Of a stretch of DNA of 61,700 nt, positions 52,392-61,095 are shown piece after piece; within the stretch, counting starts at the first letter, position 1, and the number at the start of each line of letters is the position of its first letter. The DNA comes from Halanaerobium sp. MA284_MarDTE_T2. Its GTDB lineage: Bacteria > Bacillota > Halanaerobiia > Halanaerobiales > Halanaerobiaceae. Under the pieces are notes generated by a model. That model was not told where the DNA came from, made no database searches, and worked only from the letters and a program-made list of their open reading frames with translations. The translations under genes and the position numbers were made by a program. Location: positions 1-61,700 of the forward strand of contig NZ_QPJE01000013.1 in assembly GCF_003337245.1 (NCBI RefSeq). The letters run 5' to 3'.

Positions 52392-53147
52392 TTATGTCAT
52401 GGCTCTAATTGCCCCATCTCGATATTCATTAGGAGATAGTATTACTGGCATATTGCCCATGTCGATAATTGATCTACCACCTTTAAATCCTGATGGCTCA
52501 TCAGCTAAAATCTGGTTATCATACATTGCTCCCTGACCGGCAACCTGCTTGACTAACACAATTTTTTTCTTATCTGGATTTATTTTTTCTTCATATTTAT
52601 GTATTTCATCTGCTTTTCGTCCATCTATATTTTTTAGTTTTTCACGGATCAAATCCAAAAAATTGTCACAAGCTGCATGAACACTCTGAGCTGCTTTTCT
52701 TTCAAAAAGATATTTTTCTTTAACTATAACTTCAAAATTAATTATATAGTCATCTTTTGCCGGGGTACCTGCTCTTCCAAAAATAACTCTATCAGAAAGT
52801 ATGCCTTCAGAAGATCCAAATTCGGCCATCTGTCTTCCTTTTTCGTCCGCACAGCTTAAGAGCAAATATACCCCGGTTAATGTATGAGTAATGCCAGTTC
52901 CTAAATTACCAAGTGCTTTAACTGAGATAGGGATAAAATCCAGGATATTATTCACATATTGATCATGTCTATCTGGTGAAATAATTTTTAAATTTATATC
53001 TTTTATTATTTCATTTTGAAAATCTATTTTATTTAGATATTCTCTATCCAGTTTGAGAACATTATCTTTTATTTCTGTAAAAGATCCTAGTTCTACTTTA
53101 TTAATATTAAAAGCTTTGATTGTCAATTTGCGTTTTTCCCCCGACAT
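52392..53147 (-). CDS. prdD: PrdD, paralogue of the central part of PrdA
   Basis: 251-aa protein. It follows PrdA residues of about 240-492: AFNINKVELG, IISPDRHDQYVNNILDFIPI, MAEFGSSEGILSDRVIFGRAG, KKKIVLVKQVAGQGAMYDN and MGNMPVILSPNEYRDGAIRAMT. It stops exactly at the residue that precedes the processing Cys in PrdA (HALT-C). Shine-Dalgarno AGGAGG. Upstream is prdB (44 bases). Such PrdA paralogues accompany proline reductase genes in clostridia. Confidence 0.9.
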   Translation of the reverse strand: MSGEKRKLTIKAFNINKVELGSFTEIKDNVLKLDREYLNKIDFQNEIIKDINLKIISPDRHDQYVNNILDFIPISVKALGNLGTGITHTLTGVYLLLSCADEKGRQMAEFGSSEGILSDRVIFGRAGTPAKDDYIINFEVIVKEKYLFERKAAQSVHAACDNFLDLIREKLKNIDGRKADEIHKYEEKINPDKKKIVLVKQVAGQGAMYDNQILADEPSGFKGGRSIIDMGNMPVILSPNEYRDGAIRAMT

Positions 53148-53191
53148 TTTTATCCTCCTGTTTATATCCCTTTTATTATCAATTTTTAGCT

Positions 53192-53917
53192 CTAAATTTT
53201 AGCATTATACTCATAAGGTAGTTTTACTATTCTTCCTGGAGTTTCTATTTCTTCTAACTGTTTTAATGTATCACGCACAATATTCAACTGCATTTCAGCA
53301 TTGTTTGGTTCACCTGCATTAGCTCCCATAGGTACTAAAGGAGCAGTCACTCTTGGTGCACCATTTTGACGAACTACTGGAGGTAATGCTGCAATAATAA
53401 TTGTCGATATACCAGCACTTTCAATCGCTCTCTGCACAATCACGGCAGAGCGGTGGCAGGTACCTCAGCCAGCAGTTAATAAGACTGCATCAACACCTTC
53501 TTCTTTAAATATTTCAGCAATTTTGGGGCCAGTTTCTTCTTTGAAGACTTTTACATCACCCCCACCTCCCATAAAGCCTACATGTTTGGAAGCTACTTCT
53601 TTAATAAATCCTTCTGATTCAAGCTCTCTCAATCTGTCCAGAGGAAACATACAGTTGATGTCTTTGTTAACATCACTATTATCATAGCCACCATGTGAAA
53701 CCATTAAATCTTCACTTGAGGCATCACCTGGAATAATTCGATATCCTGTATCACCTGCCAAATTAAATCTTTTATCACTCTTTAAATGTACTCCAGCTGC
53801 AGTAGCAAGCGCTACTTTCATTTCTTTTAAAGGTTTTTCTACCGGTGTCCAGACAACTTCGGGAGTAATCGGAACATAAATTTCGGACTGCAGTCCTTTT
53901 ACAACGGTTAAACTCAT
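53192..53917 (-). CDS. prdB: D-proline reductase subunit PrdB, selenoprotein
   Basis: Catalytic selenocysteine subunit that reduces D-proline to 5-aminovalerate, 241 aa. An in-frame TGA at 53467-53465 is codon 151, giving LLTAG-U-GTCHRSAV, the UxxC motif of the family; the frame continues without interruption to 53192 (IESAGISTIIIAALPPVVRQ). A hairpin just after the UGA (CGCTCTGC with GCAGAGAGCG, two-base bulge) fits a bacterial SECIS element. Total length agrees with known PrdB. Its ATG overlaps the stop of the small gene upstream (ATGA). Programs that read TGA as stop split it into two ORFs. Confidence 0.97.
53410..53467 (-). promoter_or_regulatory. UGA recoding site and candidate bacterial SECIS hairpin in prdB
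   Basis: UGA at 53467-53465. About 12 bases later CGCTCTGC pairs with GCAG(AG)AGCG around CGTGATTGT, with GU in the apical loop, the expected place for SelB binding. Confidence 0.75.
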
Positions 53918-54207
53918 TTTGCTCCTCCTTTACTTTTTTTATTATTTTTTCTAAGCTTTTTTATATTACTTCTTTTTATATTGGCTAAATAATCTTCATT
54001 TACATCAGAAGCTAAAACTTCTGGATATGTCATCATAAAACCTACTTCCTGACCAACTTTTATTTTATAATCACTAATCAACATGCGGCGGGGAATATAG
54101 ATTTCTCCCATACGCCCTTTGAAATCAATTGCTACTGCACAATCATTTATTTCAGTTATAATACCTTCATAATATCTTTCTGTGGAAATATATTTTAAAT
54201 TATTCAT
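53914..54207 (-). CDS. Small conserved protein of the proline reductase locus
   Basis: 97-aa protein between prdA and prdB. It has a beta-rich middle (YYEGIITEINDCAVAIDFKGRMGEIYIPRRMLISDYKIKVGQEVGFMMTYPEV) like an S1/KOW-type barrel and a very basic tail (KRSNIKKLRKNNKKSKGGAK). A protein of this size at this place is usual in clostridial prd operons; function unknown. It overlaps prdB by four bases (ATGA), and its last codons GGAGGA provide the prdB ribosome-binding site, so translation is coupled. Confidence 0.85.
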   Translation of the reverse strand: MNNLKYISTERYYEGIITEINDCAVAIDFKGRMGEIYIPRRMLISDYKIKVGQEVGFMMTYPEVLASDVNEDYLANIKRSNIKKLRKNNKKSKGGAK

Positions 54208-54254
54208 CTGTCTAATCTCCTTTTTGATATTTTTTTGCAGTCAGCAATTTTGAT

Positions 54255-56357
54255 CTAATTATCTTTTTCATCTTTTTCATAAATTTCTTTTCTCTTTTTG
54301 CTCATTTTAAGGGAAGTTTCATTAGGAGCAAGTTCTATTTTTTCTCCTAGAGTATCTTCAATTACTTCGATATTATTTAACTTAACATTTGGGTTCCAGG
54401 ATCTTTCCGGTGCTTTAATTTCTTCACCAGCTACTTTGCTTTTTAGCATAGCTATTGCTCTTATGGCATCTTCTTTAGTCAGACAGTTATTTTCTAAAAT
54501 TTCATTTTCAATACCCTGTCTGGATTTATTTAGATCAACCATAGCATCCATATATTCATTACCAACTACAAGCTGGCCCTGTACTGCTGCATAGGTGACT
54601 CCTACAACCGGAACTCCTCTTTTACCCACCTGTTCAATATTACTTGCAAAGTCCACATGGTTATTTCCAAATCCTTCTGTAGTAACAATGGCACCATCAA
54701 GGTCCATAGATTCTACCGCCATTCCCAGTAATTTTGATACATAGAATTTTTCTGAATTTACCTGTGGTGATCCAATTAAAATTACTGTTGTTAAATCTAT
54801 TTCATCATCATTCATAGCTTCCATTACTAGAGGTTCTCTCCAGTAATGTCTTGAAGTCTCTTTAGAAGCTGGGCCAATACAGGTTAAAGCATGAATACAG
54901 CCATCTATAACCTGTAGTGGTGAGACTACAATCGGAACATTACCTAAATCTACATTTGCTTTAGCACCAAGTGTGCCTACTGGTTCAACAGGAAGTAAAT
55001 AATTATCATGCATTGCTCCCTGGCCCATTATTTCCTTTATAATAGCAACTTTTTTCTTCCCTGGCCGGCGCTTCTGAACAAATTCCTCTTCCCTTACTTT
55101 AAGGCTTTCGTCCAACTCTTTGAGAACTTCACGAATTTCCTGAGTGATAAAATCAGTTGCTTTATGAGCTGCCATAGGTCCAGGCCTTTCCATTCCTGTT
55201 CCAGCTTTAACTTTAACATCTGTCTTAATAAATATTTCGCCTTTTTCTGGTGCACCGGGGCGGCCCCACATAATATTTCTTTCTAAAATACCTTCTGAAG
55301 AACCAAATTCTCCAATCTGTACACCTTCTTCATCTGTTCCAGTTACCATTACAATTACTCCATCAATAACTCTTGTGATGCCTTCTCCAAGTTCTCCTTC
55401 TTCTTTAACTGCAATTGGCTGAACATCCATAATAGTATTACTGAATTTATCATAATCATCAGGAGTTATTATATCTATTTTGAGATCAACAACAAGATCT
55501 TCTGAATCTACAGCATCCTGACAGATATCCTTTCTAATGTAAAGGGTTTTATCCTCAATTTTGCTTTCTCTAGCAAATTTTACCTCATTTATTTCGAAAT
55601 ATTTGCGCTTTAGTTTACGTACAATTATTTCTTCTTCTGCCTTTTTTTCTTTATCTGCTGTATCTTTAATTTTTAAACTTTTGCTTTGATTTGATTCTGC
55701 AATAGTTTGTGCACCCCCCTGTACAGTAGTATTGAGAGGTAATTCTATATCAATACCTTTTCCCTCATCTATCTTTATTTTAAGTACTCCACCTCTTTGA
55801 ACATTATTTTGATTTGATTTTCCACCTTCTTCAGTTGTGGAATCAGGATATTCTTTAATTACTGCTTTTTTAATTGGAGTTAAAGCTGGTAAATCCTGAG
55901 AAAGAGTTTTACCTACTGCTTCCCTCCTGCTTAATACATTATCACTGTCATTTAAATCAATGAGAAGAGAATCTTCTAATTTATCAAAATGCATTGGATC
56001 TTCTAAATCGTCTATAGTAATTTTTTCACCTGCTTTTTTATTTATCTTAAGCACTGCTGCCTGGTCTTCATTACTTAATTTAATGTCTTCATCCTCTTCC
56101 ATTTTTTTAATATCTTCAAACATTTCTGGAGTAAATGGTGTCAGAGAATCAACAGTTTCTTTAAGTTTGGCACCTATTACCTCCCCTATTTTTAAACAAT
56201 TGTCCGGAATTTCCAGCAGGTTTGAATCAACTAGATCTGGAATAATAGCTGGATCTTCCAGGTTCTTTGCAGAAATGACTGTTCCGGCTTCTGTACGGCA
56301 GCAGCCAACTGCTACTTCATTTTTCATCTTTTGTGCTTCTTCAGCAGAAATTGACAT
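54255..56357 (-). CDS. prdA: D-proline reductase proprotein PrdA
   Basis: Precursor of the two PrdA-derived subunits, 700 aa. Self-cleavage before Cys493 in HALTCIGPASKET gives the larger N-terminal chain (1-492) and a C-terminal chain (493-700) whose Cys becomes the pyruvoyl group that binds D-proline. Residues 1-190 repeat Lys/Glu-rich stretches with paired segments (KKMEEDEDIKLSNEDQAAVL); the central part resembles PrdD, the C-terminal part PrdE. MGQGAMHDNYLLPVEP and GFGNNHVDFASNI are conserved. Start ATG behind AAAGGAG. 137 bases after prdC; no sigma-54 box of its own is visible. Confidence 0.95.
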   Translation of the reverse strand: MSISAEEAQKMKNEVAVGCCRTEAGTVISAKNLEDPAIIPDLVDSNLLEIPDNCLKIGEVIGAKLKETVDSLTPFTPEMFEDIKKMEEDEDIKLSNEDQAAVLKINKKAGEKITIDDLEDPMHFDKLEDSLLIDLNDSDNVLSRREAVGKTLSQDLPALTPIKKAVIKEYPDSTTEEGGKSNQNNVQRGGVLKIKIDEGKGIDIELPLNTTVQGGAQTIAESNQSKSLKIKDTADKEKKAEEEIIVRKLKRKYFEINEVKFARESKIEDKTLYIRKDICQDAVDSEDLVVDLKIDIITPDDYDKFSNTIMDVQPIAVKEEGELGEGITRVIDGVIVMVTGTDEEGVQIGEFGSSEGILERNIMWGRPGAPEKGEIFIKTDVKVKAGTGMERPGPMAAHKATDFITQEIREVLKELDESLKVREEEFVQKRRPGKKKVAIIKEIMGQGAMHDNYLLPVEPVGTLGAKANVDLGNVPIVVSPLQVIDGCIHALTCIGPASKETSRHYWREPLVMEAMNDDEIDLTTVILIGSPQVNSEKFYVSKLLGMAVESMDLDGAIVTTEGFGNNHVDFASNIEQVGKRGVPVVGVTYAAVQGQLVVGNEYMDAMVDLNKSRQGIENEILENNCLTKEDAIRAIAMLKSKVAGEEIKAPERSWNPNVKLNNIEVIEDTLGEKIELAPNETSLKMSKKRKEIYEKDEKDN

Positions 56358-56494
56358 AATTATTCTCCTTTCTTTTCTTATCTTTTATTTTCCAATATCT
56401 TTAAATTAATATATTTTTAATTCACTATGTTAAATTGAACTATCATAAGTAAGTTATTTTTATATATTTTTTACATAAACTAATAATTAATGCT

Positions 56495-57793
56495 TTATGC
56501 ATCTAATTTTAGTCTTCTTGTGAGCGGATAATTTAATGTTCTAAAAACATGGTCAGTATGGTGATAAACTGGAATGCCCAGTTTAGGTGCACAGCACATT
56601 ACTGTATTTGAACAGTCACTACAATTGGCAATAAGTACTCTTTCTGCCCCTGCTTTTTTTAGTTTCATTATTTTTTCAACCTGGCCAGGACATTCTCCAG
56701 GAGTTTTACATTTTAAACTGCCATTATTTTCAACAACATTTTTGCACTGTTCTACACCGACAACTTCTGCACCCATTTTTTCAGCTATATCCCGCAGCCT
56801 TGCTTCATCAGCACCACAGGCACAAACAAGTAATCCCAGTGGTCCAGTATATTCTGGAAAGGGAAGAGTTATTAGCGCTCCACCATCGACTTTTGTTAGA
56901 ACTGCCTCTTCCAGAGAAACAGCTTTACCTGTATATGGTCCGCCAATTATTAATTCACCATAATCTCCCTTTATACCACCTGCTTTTTCAATTAACAATT
57001 TAATGGGGGTTCCAATCGGAACTCTTAATTTTACGACCCTTGTTTTTTCTCCATTTAACTTACCAGCAATTGTTATATCTTTATCTATTACCGGTTTTCT
57101 TTTTTCTACAGCCTCACTGATATTAAAAATTGTTTCTGCATTTAATACTACAGAATTTACCTCCAACGGCAGCTGATCTGGTTCCAACCATTTACCAAAA
57201 ATTTCTTTGATAATTGCTCTTTCTTCACCCATAGGGTATATGTCTCTCAACTTTTTAACTTTAATATTATTTTCTGATGAAGTTTTTTCTTCTAAAGCTT
57301 TTACAGCTTTTTTGTTTTTAGCTTTTATCGCAATATATGCCTCTTCTGCCCCAGTAATTTCCATTACATATTTAATACCTCTAATTATAGAGGTGGGGTC
57401 TTTTTCAATTAAACTGATGTTATGGTTAAGTATTGGTTCACATTCAACACAATTAGCAATAACAAAACCGTTATTTAATTCACAATTAAGCTTAACATGT
57501 GTTGGGAACCCTGCTCCACCAGCACCTACAATGCCGGCTTCTTTAATCATTTCTAGATAGTCATCACTTTTATTCAGTTTTAAAAAATCATCCTTCTCTA
57601 CTTCCTGACTGGATTCAATAATAACTTCTGTTTCTGTAATTTTTTTAACTTTACCAGAAACACTGGCATGGATATTTGCCCCCAGTCCATCAGCTTCTGC
57701 AATAAGTTGACCTCTTTTTACTGCAAAATTTTCATTTACGATTACTTTTGATAATGATCCTATATGCTGTTTTAATGGTATCTTAAAATCCAT
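56495..57793 (-). CDS. prdC: PrdC, RnfC-like electron transfer protein of proline reductase
   Basis: Electron donor linking NADH or Rnf to proline reductase, 432 aa. N-terminal barrel-sandwich motif (IPLKQHIGSLSKVIVNENFAVKRGQLIAEADGLGANIHASVSGKVKKI), then the RnfC/NuoF-like flavin-binding fold (IVGAGGAGFPTHVKLNC, VIANCVECEPILNHN), and a Cys-rich C-terminus (CACGADEARL, CPGQVEKIM, ANCSDCSNTVMCCAPKLG). All likely redox positions are Cys; no in-frame TGA is seen. ATG at 57793 is preceded by GGAGGTG and lies about 25 bases after the start predicted from a sigma-54 promoter. Confidence 0.93.
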   Translation of the reverse strand: MDFKIPLKQHIGSLSKVIVNENFAVKRGQLIAEADGLGANIHASVSGKVKKITETEVIIESSQEVEKDDFLKLNKSDDYLEMIKEAGIVGAGGAGFPTHVKLNCELNNGFVIANCVECEPILNHNISLIEKDPTSIIRGIKYVMEITGAEEAYIAIKAKNKKAVKALEEKTSSENNIKVKKLRDIYPMGEERAIIKEIFGKWLEPDQLPLEVNSVVLNAETIFNISEAVEKRKPVIDKDITIAGKLNGEKTRVVKLRVPIGTPIKLLIEKAGGIKGDYGELIIGGPYTGKAVSLEEAVLTKVDGGALITLPFPEYTGPLGLLVCACGADEARLRDIAEKMGAEVVGVEQCKNVVENNGSLKCKTPGECPGQVEKIMKLKKAGAERVLIANCSDCSNTVMCCAPKLGIPVYHHTDHVFRTLNYPLTRRLKLDA

Positions 57794-57828
57794 CACTGCA
57801 CCTCCTTTATTTCTCATTATATTAATAA

Positions 57829-57844
57829 TGCATAGTCTGTTCCA
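57829..57844 (-). promoter_or_regulatory. Sigma-54 (-24/-12) promoter of the prd operon
   Basis: TGGAACAGACTATGCA on the minus strand keeps the invariant GG and GC with exact spacing of the consensus TGGCAC-N5-TTGCW. It lies 36 bases upstream of the prdC ATG and downstream of the sigma-54 activator gene prdR. Confidence 0.75.
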
Positions 57845-57865
57845 TAAAGTCAACTTGAAAGAAAA

Positions 57866-57905
57866 AAGACCCAAAAAAGGCCGAATCAGCCTCTTTTAGG
57901 TCTTA
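57866..57905 (-). terminator. Intrinsic terminator between prdR and prdC
   Basis: On the minus strand AAGACCTAAAAGAGGC pairs with GCCTTTTTTGGGTCTT (G-U and one mismatch) around TGATTCG, followed by TTTTTC. It insulates prdR from the sigma-54 promoter. Confidence 0.85.
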
Positions 57906-57941
57906 AATAACGTTTTTTATTAAATTTTTCTATATATTTTA

Positions 57942-57995
57942 TGACGAATTTTAGTCATTCTGACATCATTATTTTGAGTTGACGAAATTTAATCA
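57942..57995 (-). promoter_or_regulatory. Two candidate PrdR enhancer sites
   Basis: TGACGAATTTTAGTCA (57942-57957) and TGACGAAATTTAATCA (57980-57995) are direct copies of one partly palindromic 16-mer, 38 bp apart. They lie 98-151 bp upstream of the -24 element, the normal distance for a sigma-54 activator. Confidence 0.65.
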
Positions 57996-58027
57996 TTTTT
58001 TATAACTCTATTTTGTTCCGAATAATA

Positions 58028-59770
58028 CTAGATATTATATTTATTAATTTTTGAGTGAAGTGTAGTTCTGGGGATTTTTAGCAATTCTGCCGCCAGCTTA
58101 ATATTACCATCTGATATATTGAGTGCCTGTTTTATTAATGATGATTCGTATTCTTCAACTGCACTTTTTAAGCCAACACTTTCGGTATAAATACTATCAA
58201 TATTTTCTCTATTTAAAACCTTTTCACGTATATAGTGGGGGACAAGCTCAGGGGTAATTACTTCATCATCCTGAGCAAGTGCAAGTAAGTGTTCTACCGC
58301 ATTTTTTAACTCTCTAGCATTTCCCGGCCAGTCATAGTTCATCATAATATCCATTACTTTGCTTTCAACTTTTGGTACTTTTATTTTATTTTCAGCCGCT
58401 ATTTCCTCTAAAAAATGCTGAAAAAGCAATATAATATCCTCTTTCCGCTCTCTAATTGGCGGCAGGTTAATATTAATTACATTTATTCTGTAGTATAAAT
58501 CTTCTCTGAATTCGCCTTTTTTAACCATCCTGCTTAAATCTTTATTTGTTGCTGAAATTACTCTTAGATTAAGTTCTAATTTCTTTTCTCCACCTATTTT
58601 TTTTATAGTTTTATCCTGAAGCACCCTAAGCAGTTTAGCCTGCATAAATAAGGGGAGGTCTGCTATTTCGTCTAAAAAAATGGTTCCATTATTTGCCAGC
58701 TCAAAAAGTCCTTTTTTTCCTCCTTTTTTAGCGCCTGTAAATGCACCTTCTTCATAACCAAAAAATTCACTTTCAAATAATTCTTTAGGGATAGCACTGC
58801 AGTTTACTGGTACAAAATATCCCTCTACATCACTGTAATTGTGGATGGCTCTTGCAAAAACTTCTTTGCCGCTTCCACTCTCTCCAGTTATTAAAATAGA
58901 GGCACTGCTTTTTGCAACTCTTTTTGACATATCTATTTTTTCTTTAATAGCCTTACTCTGGCCTACCACATTACCAAAATTATTATCAGTCTTTTTATCA
59001 ATCTCTTTTTGCAAAAACTCTATTAAATCATTGGCCTGTTTTAGTTCTTTCTGCATTTTTTTTACTTCAGAAATATCGCGGTCTGTACTTACTACCCCAA
59101 AAAATTTGCCCTTAATATAAATTGGAACTGCACTAATTATAATATGACAACCTTTACGTGGTGTATGATAAATATTTTTTACTTTTTTTCTTGTTTCTAA
59201 AATTTTAACATCAATAGCATTGGGAAAAAAATCCTGAAGCAGTTCTCCTATAATTTTTTTTGAAGTAATTCCATAAAGATCTTCAGCCTTATTATTCCAG
59301 ACTAAAACTCTACCTTCTTTATCAATTAAACAAACAGCCTCACTGATATTATTAATTATATATTTGAGAATAACACTTATTTTTTCGATCCGCATATAGA
59401 GAAAATTTCTAATATGCTCCTGTCGAATTACCCCAACCAATCGTGAGCCGCGGATAACCGGCAATCTACCGATACCTTCTTTTACCATCAAATCTCTGCA
59501 CTTAAGCAGAGTATCCTCAGGTCTAATATAAATTATATCTCTTTTTAAAAGCTCGTTAAAACTATCCCCATTTTTATGACAGATACTATAAAGATCTTTT
59601 AAGGTTATTATTCCTCTAATATTATCTGCTTCATCGACTATAAAAATTTCTTTTTTTGTATTCTTCATCAATATGTCTGAAATATTTTCTATGCTACTTC
59701 CTTTTTTTATTTTAATAAAATCTTCTGCCATTATTTCTTTTGCCTGAATGTCATAGCTTGCTAACTTCAA
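58028..59770 (-). CDS. prdR: PrdR, sigma-54-dependent activator of proline reductase genes
   Basis: Enhancer-binding protein, 580 aa. Two N-terminal CBS repeats (about 1-125; IVDEADNIRGIITLKDLYSI, LPVIRGSRLVGVIRQEHI), a PAS domain (about 130-235; LIDKEGRVLVWNNKAEDLYGI), the AAA+ domain (about 265-490) with Walker A GESGSGKEVFARA, sigma-54 contact loop GAFTGAKKGG, Walker B TIFLDEIADLP, and a Fis-type HTH at the end (NIKLAAELLKIPRTTLHSKI). It starts with TTG behind GGAGGAG. Located upstream of the prd operon with its own terminator; the two 16-mers and the -24/-12 promoter that follow are its likely targets. Confidence 0.94.
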   Translation of the reverse strand: MKLASYDIQAKEIMAEDFIKIKKGSSIENISDILMKNTKKEIFIVDEADNIRGIITLKDLYSICHKNGDSFNELLKRDIIYIRPEDTLLKCRDLMVKEGIGRLPVIRGSRLVGVIRQEHIRNFLYMRIEKISVILKYIINNISEAVCLIDKEGRVLVWNNKAEDLYGITSKKIIGELLQDFFPNAIDVKILETRKKVKNIYHTPRKGCHIIISAVPIYIKGKFFGVVSTDRDISEVKKMQKELKQANDLIEFLQKEIDKKTDNNFGNVVGQSKAIKEKIDMSKRVAKSSASILITGESGSGKEVFARAIHNYSDVEGYFVPVNCSAIPKELFESEFFGYEEGAFTGAKKGGKKGLFELANNGTIFLDEIADLPLFMQAKLLRVLQDKTIKKIGGEKKLELNLRVISATNKDLSRMVKKGEFREDLYYRINVININLPPIRERKEDIILLFQHFLEEIAAENKIKVPKVESKVMDIMMNYDWPGNARELKNAVEHLLALAQDDEVITPELVPHYIREKVLNRENIDSIYTESVGLKSAVEEYESSLIKQALNISDGNIKLAAELLKIPRTTLHSKINKYNI

Positions 59771-59940
59771 TATTTACTCCTCCCCCAGGGTTCTAATGTA
59801 ATTTATTGAACTTTTATAAGAATTAATATTAATTTATGTACTATTTTTCACAAAAATTCTTATCCACTTTTAAAAAATACTTATTATTAGTAGATATTCG
59901 CAATTATTATAACTTATTAAACAGAAATGAGCAAATAAAA

Positions 59941-59978
59941 AATCAGGTACCTGAGATTTTCCAGCCTGGTACCTGATT
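59941..59978 (-). terminator. GTACC-type hairpin terminator after the MobA/ModE gene
   Basis: AATCAGGTACC pairs perfectly with GGTACCTGATT around 16 bases and on the minus strand runs into TTTTTATTT. It is both a member of the GTACC repeat family and a convincing intrinsic terminator. Confidence 0.85.
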
Positions 59979-60028
59979 ACAAAATTACCGTATTTAGCAT
60001 TTGGCAAAATCTTTTTCAATATATTTCT

Positions 60029-60991
60029 TCAATATATTTCATCCCAAAAATCTCTGCCAAAATATTTATTTTCCAACCTAGTTATTTCAAAATGTGCTTC
60101 TTTACGGAAAGCCAAAAAATTGTTTAAAAACTTTCTTCCTTTGGAAGTCAGCTTTGAGCCACCACCAGAAGAACCACCTTTATGTCTTTCAATCAGTTTA
60201 AACCCCAGCCTATGCTCAATATCATTTATCAAATTCCAGGCCTGACTGTACGACATATTGATATCCTGAGCAGCCTTATTGAGAGAACCATATCTGTCAA
60301 TTCGCAAAAGAATGTCACAGGGGCCATCCCCAAAAACTTTATCACTTTTTTCCAGCCATAATTTATAATTTAAATTTATACTCTCATCTTCAACCTTATT
60401 TTTATACTTTTTATATTCATCAAAATAATCTATATCCAGAATAATATTCTTATCATCAACCGGAAAATACAAAACATCTTCTGGATGTCTTTTAATCAAA
60501 TTTCTAAGCCCATAAGGTGAATTTGTAAGCTGTTTAATCTGAGGTACCAATTCTTTAGAAATTATGACAGGATGGCCTCTAACATCATCATAAACTGGAA
60601 CAATTATTTTTTTGCTGTCTGCCAGATATTTCTCTATAATTAGATTATAAGTATCAGGAGCAATCATTGGTTTATCAGCCAGAGTGATAAGAATATGTTC
60701 TGTACTCGGGGCCAGGTCTTTAAGTCCTCTTTTTATAGATGAAAGCATACCAGTTTGATAATCTGCATTAACCAATACCCTTATTTTTTCATTAATAATA
60801 TCTTTTATATGCGGATATATCTTTTCAGCCTCTGCGCCAAGAATTATTCTTATTTCTCCGTCAAACAGGTCAGTTTTTATTAAATTATTTACAGTTGTTT
60901 CAAGTATCGTGGAATCAGAAAAAGGCAGGATTTGCTTTAATGCTCCCATCCTATTACTTTCACCTGCAGCTAATACAAGAGATGTAATCAT
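60029..60991 (-). CDS. MobA-like NTP transferase fused to a ModE-type HTH domain
   Basis: 320-aa two-domain protein. Residues 1-195 form a MocA/MobA-like nucleotidyltransferase: SLVLAAGESNRMGALKQILPF (NTP loop), TLADKPMIAPDTY and VPVYDDVRGHPVIISKEL. Residues about 210-320 are a LysR/ModE-like winged helix: ILLRIDRYGSLNKAAQDINMSYSQAWNLINDIEHRLGFKLIERHKGGSSGGGSKLTSKG. It probably attaches cytidylate to the molybdenum cofactor and regulates molybdate or hydroxylase genes. ATG at 60991 is behind GGAGG; the longer frame starts earlier without a site. It lies near XdhC genes, which mature molybdenum hydroxylases. Confidence 0.88.
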   Translation of the reverse strand: MITSLVLAAGESNRMGALKQILPFSDSTILETTVNNLIKTDLFDGEIRIILGAEAEKIYPHIKDIINEKIRVLVNADYQTGMLSSIKRGLKDLAPSTEHILITLADKPMIAPDTYNLIIEKYLADSKKIIVPVYDDVRGHPVIISKELVPQIKQLTNSPYGLRNLIKRHPEDVLYFPVDDKNIILDIDYFDEYKKYKNKVEDESINLNYKLWLEKSDKVFGDGPCDILLRIDRYGSLNKAAQDINMSYSQAWNLINDIEHRLGFKLIERHKGGSSGGGSKLTSKGRKFLNNFLAFRKEAHFEITRLENKYFGRDFWDEIY

Positions 60992-61095
60992 AAATACCTC
61001 CAATATTTTCAAGTCGTTAAGTTTAAAAAACTCTAAAAATATATCAATTACTTTAGCTATTTAATTTATTATACCTACAAATATATTAATATTTT

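Noticed and set aside
53192-53443. Separate 83-aa gene downstream of prdB
   Set aside because: It has no start signal and is the in-frame continuation of prdB through the UGA selenocysteine codon.
55960-56409. 149-codon plus-strand frame opposite prdA
   Set aside because: Ser/Ile-rich complement of the acidic, Glu/Lys-rich N-terminus of PrdA; no start signal.
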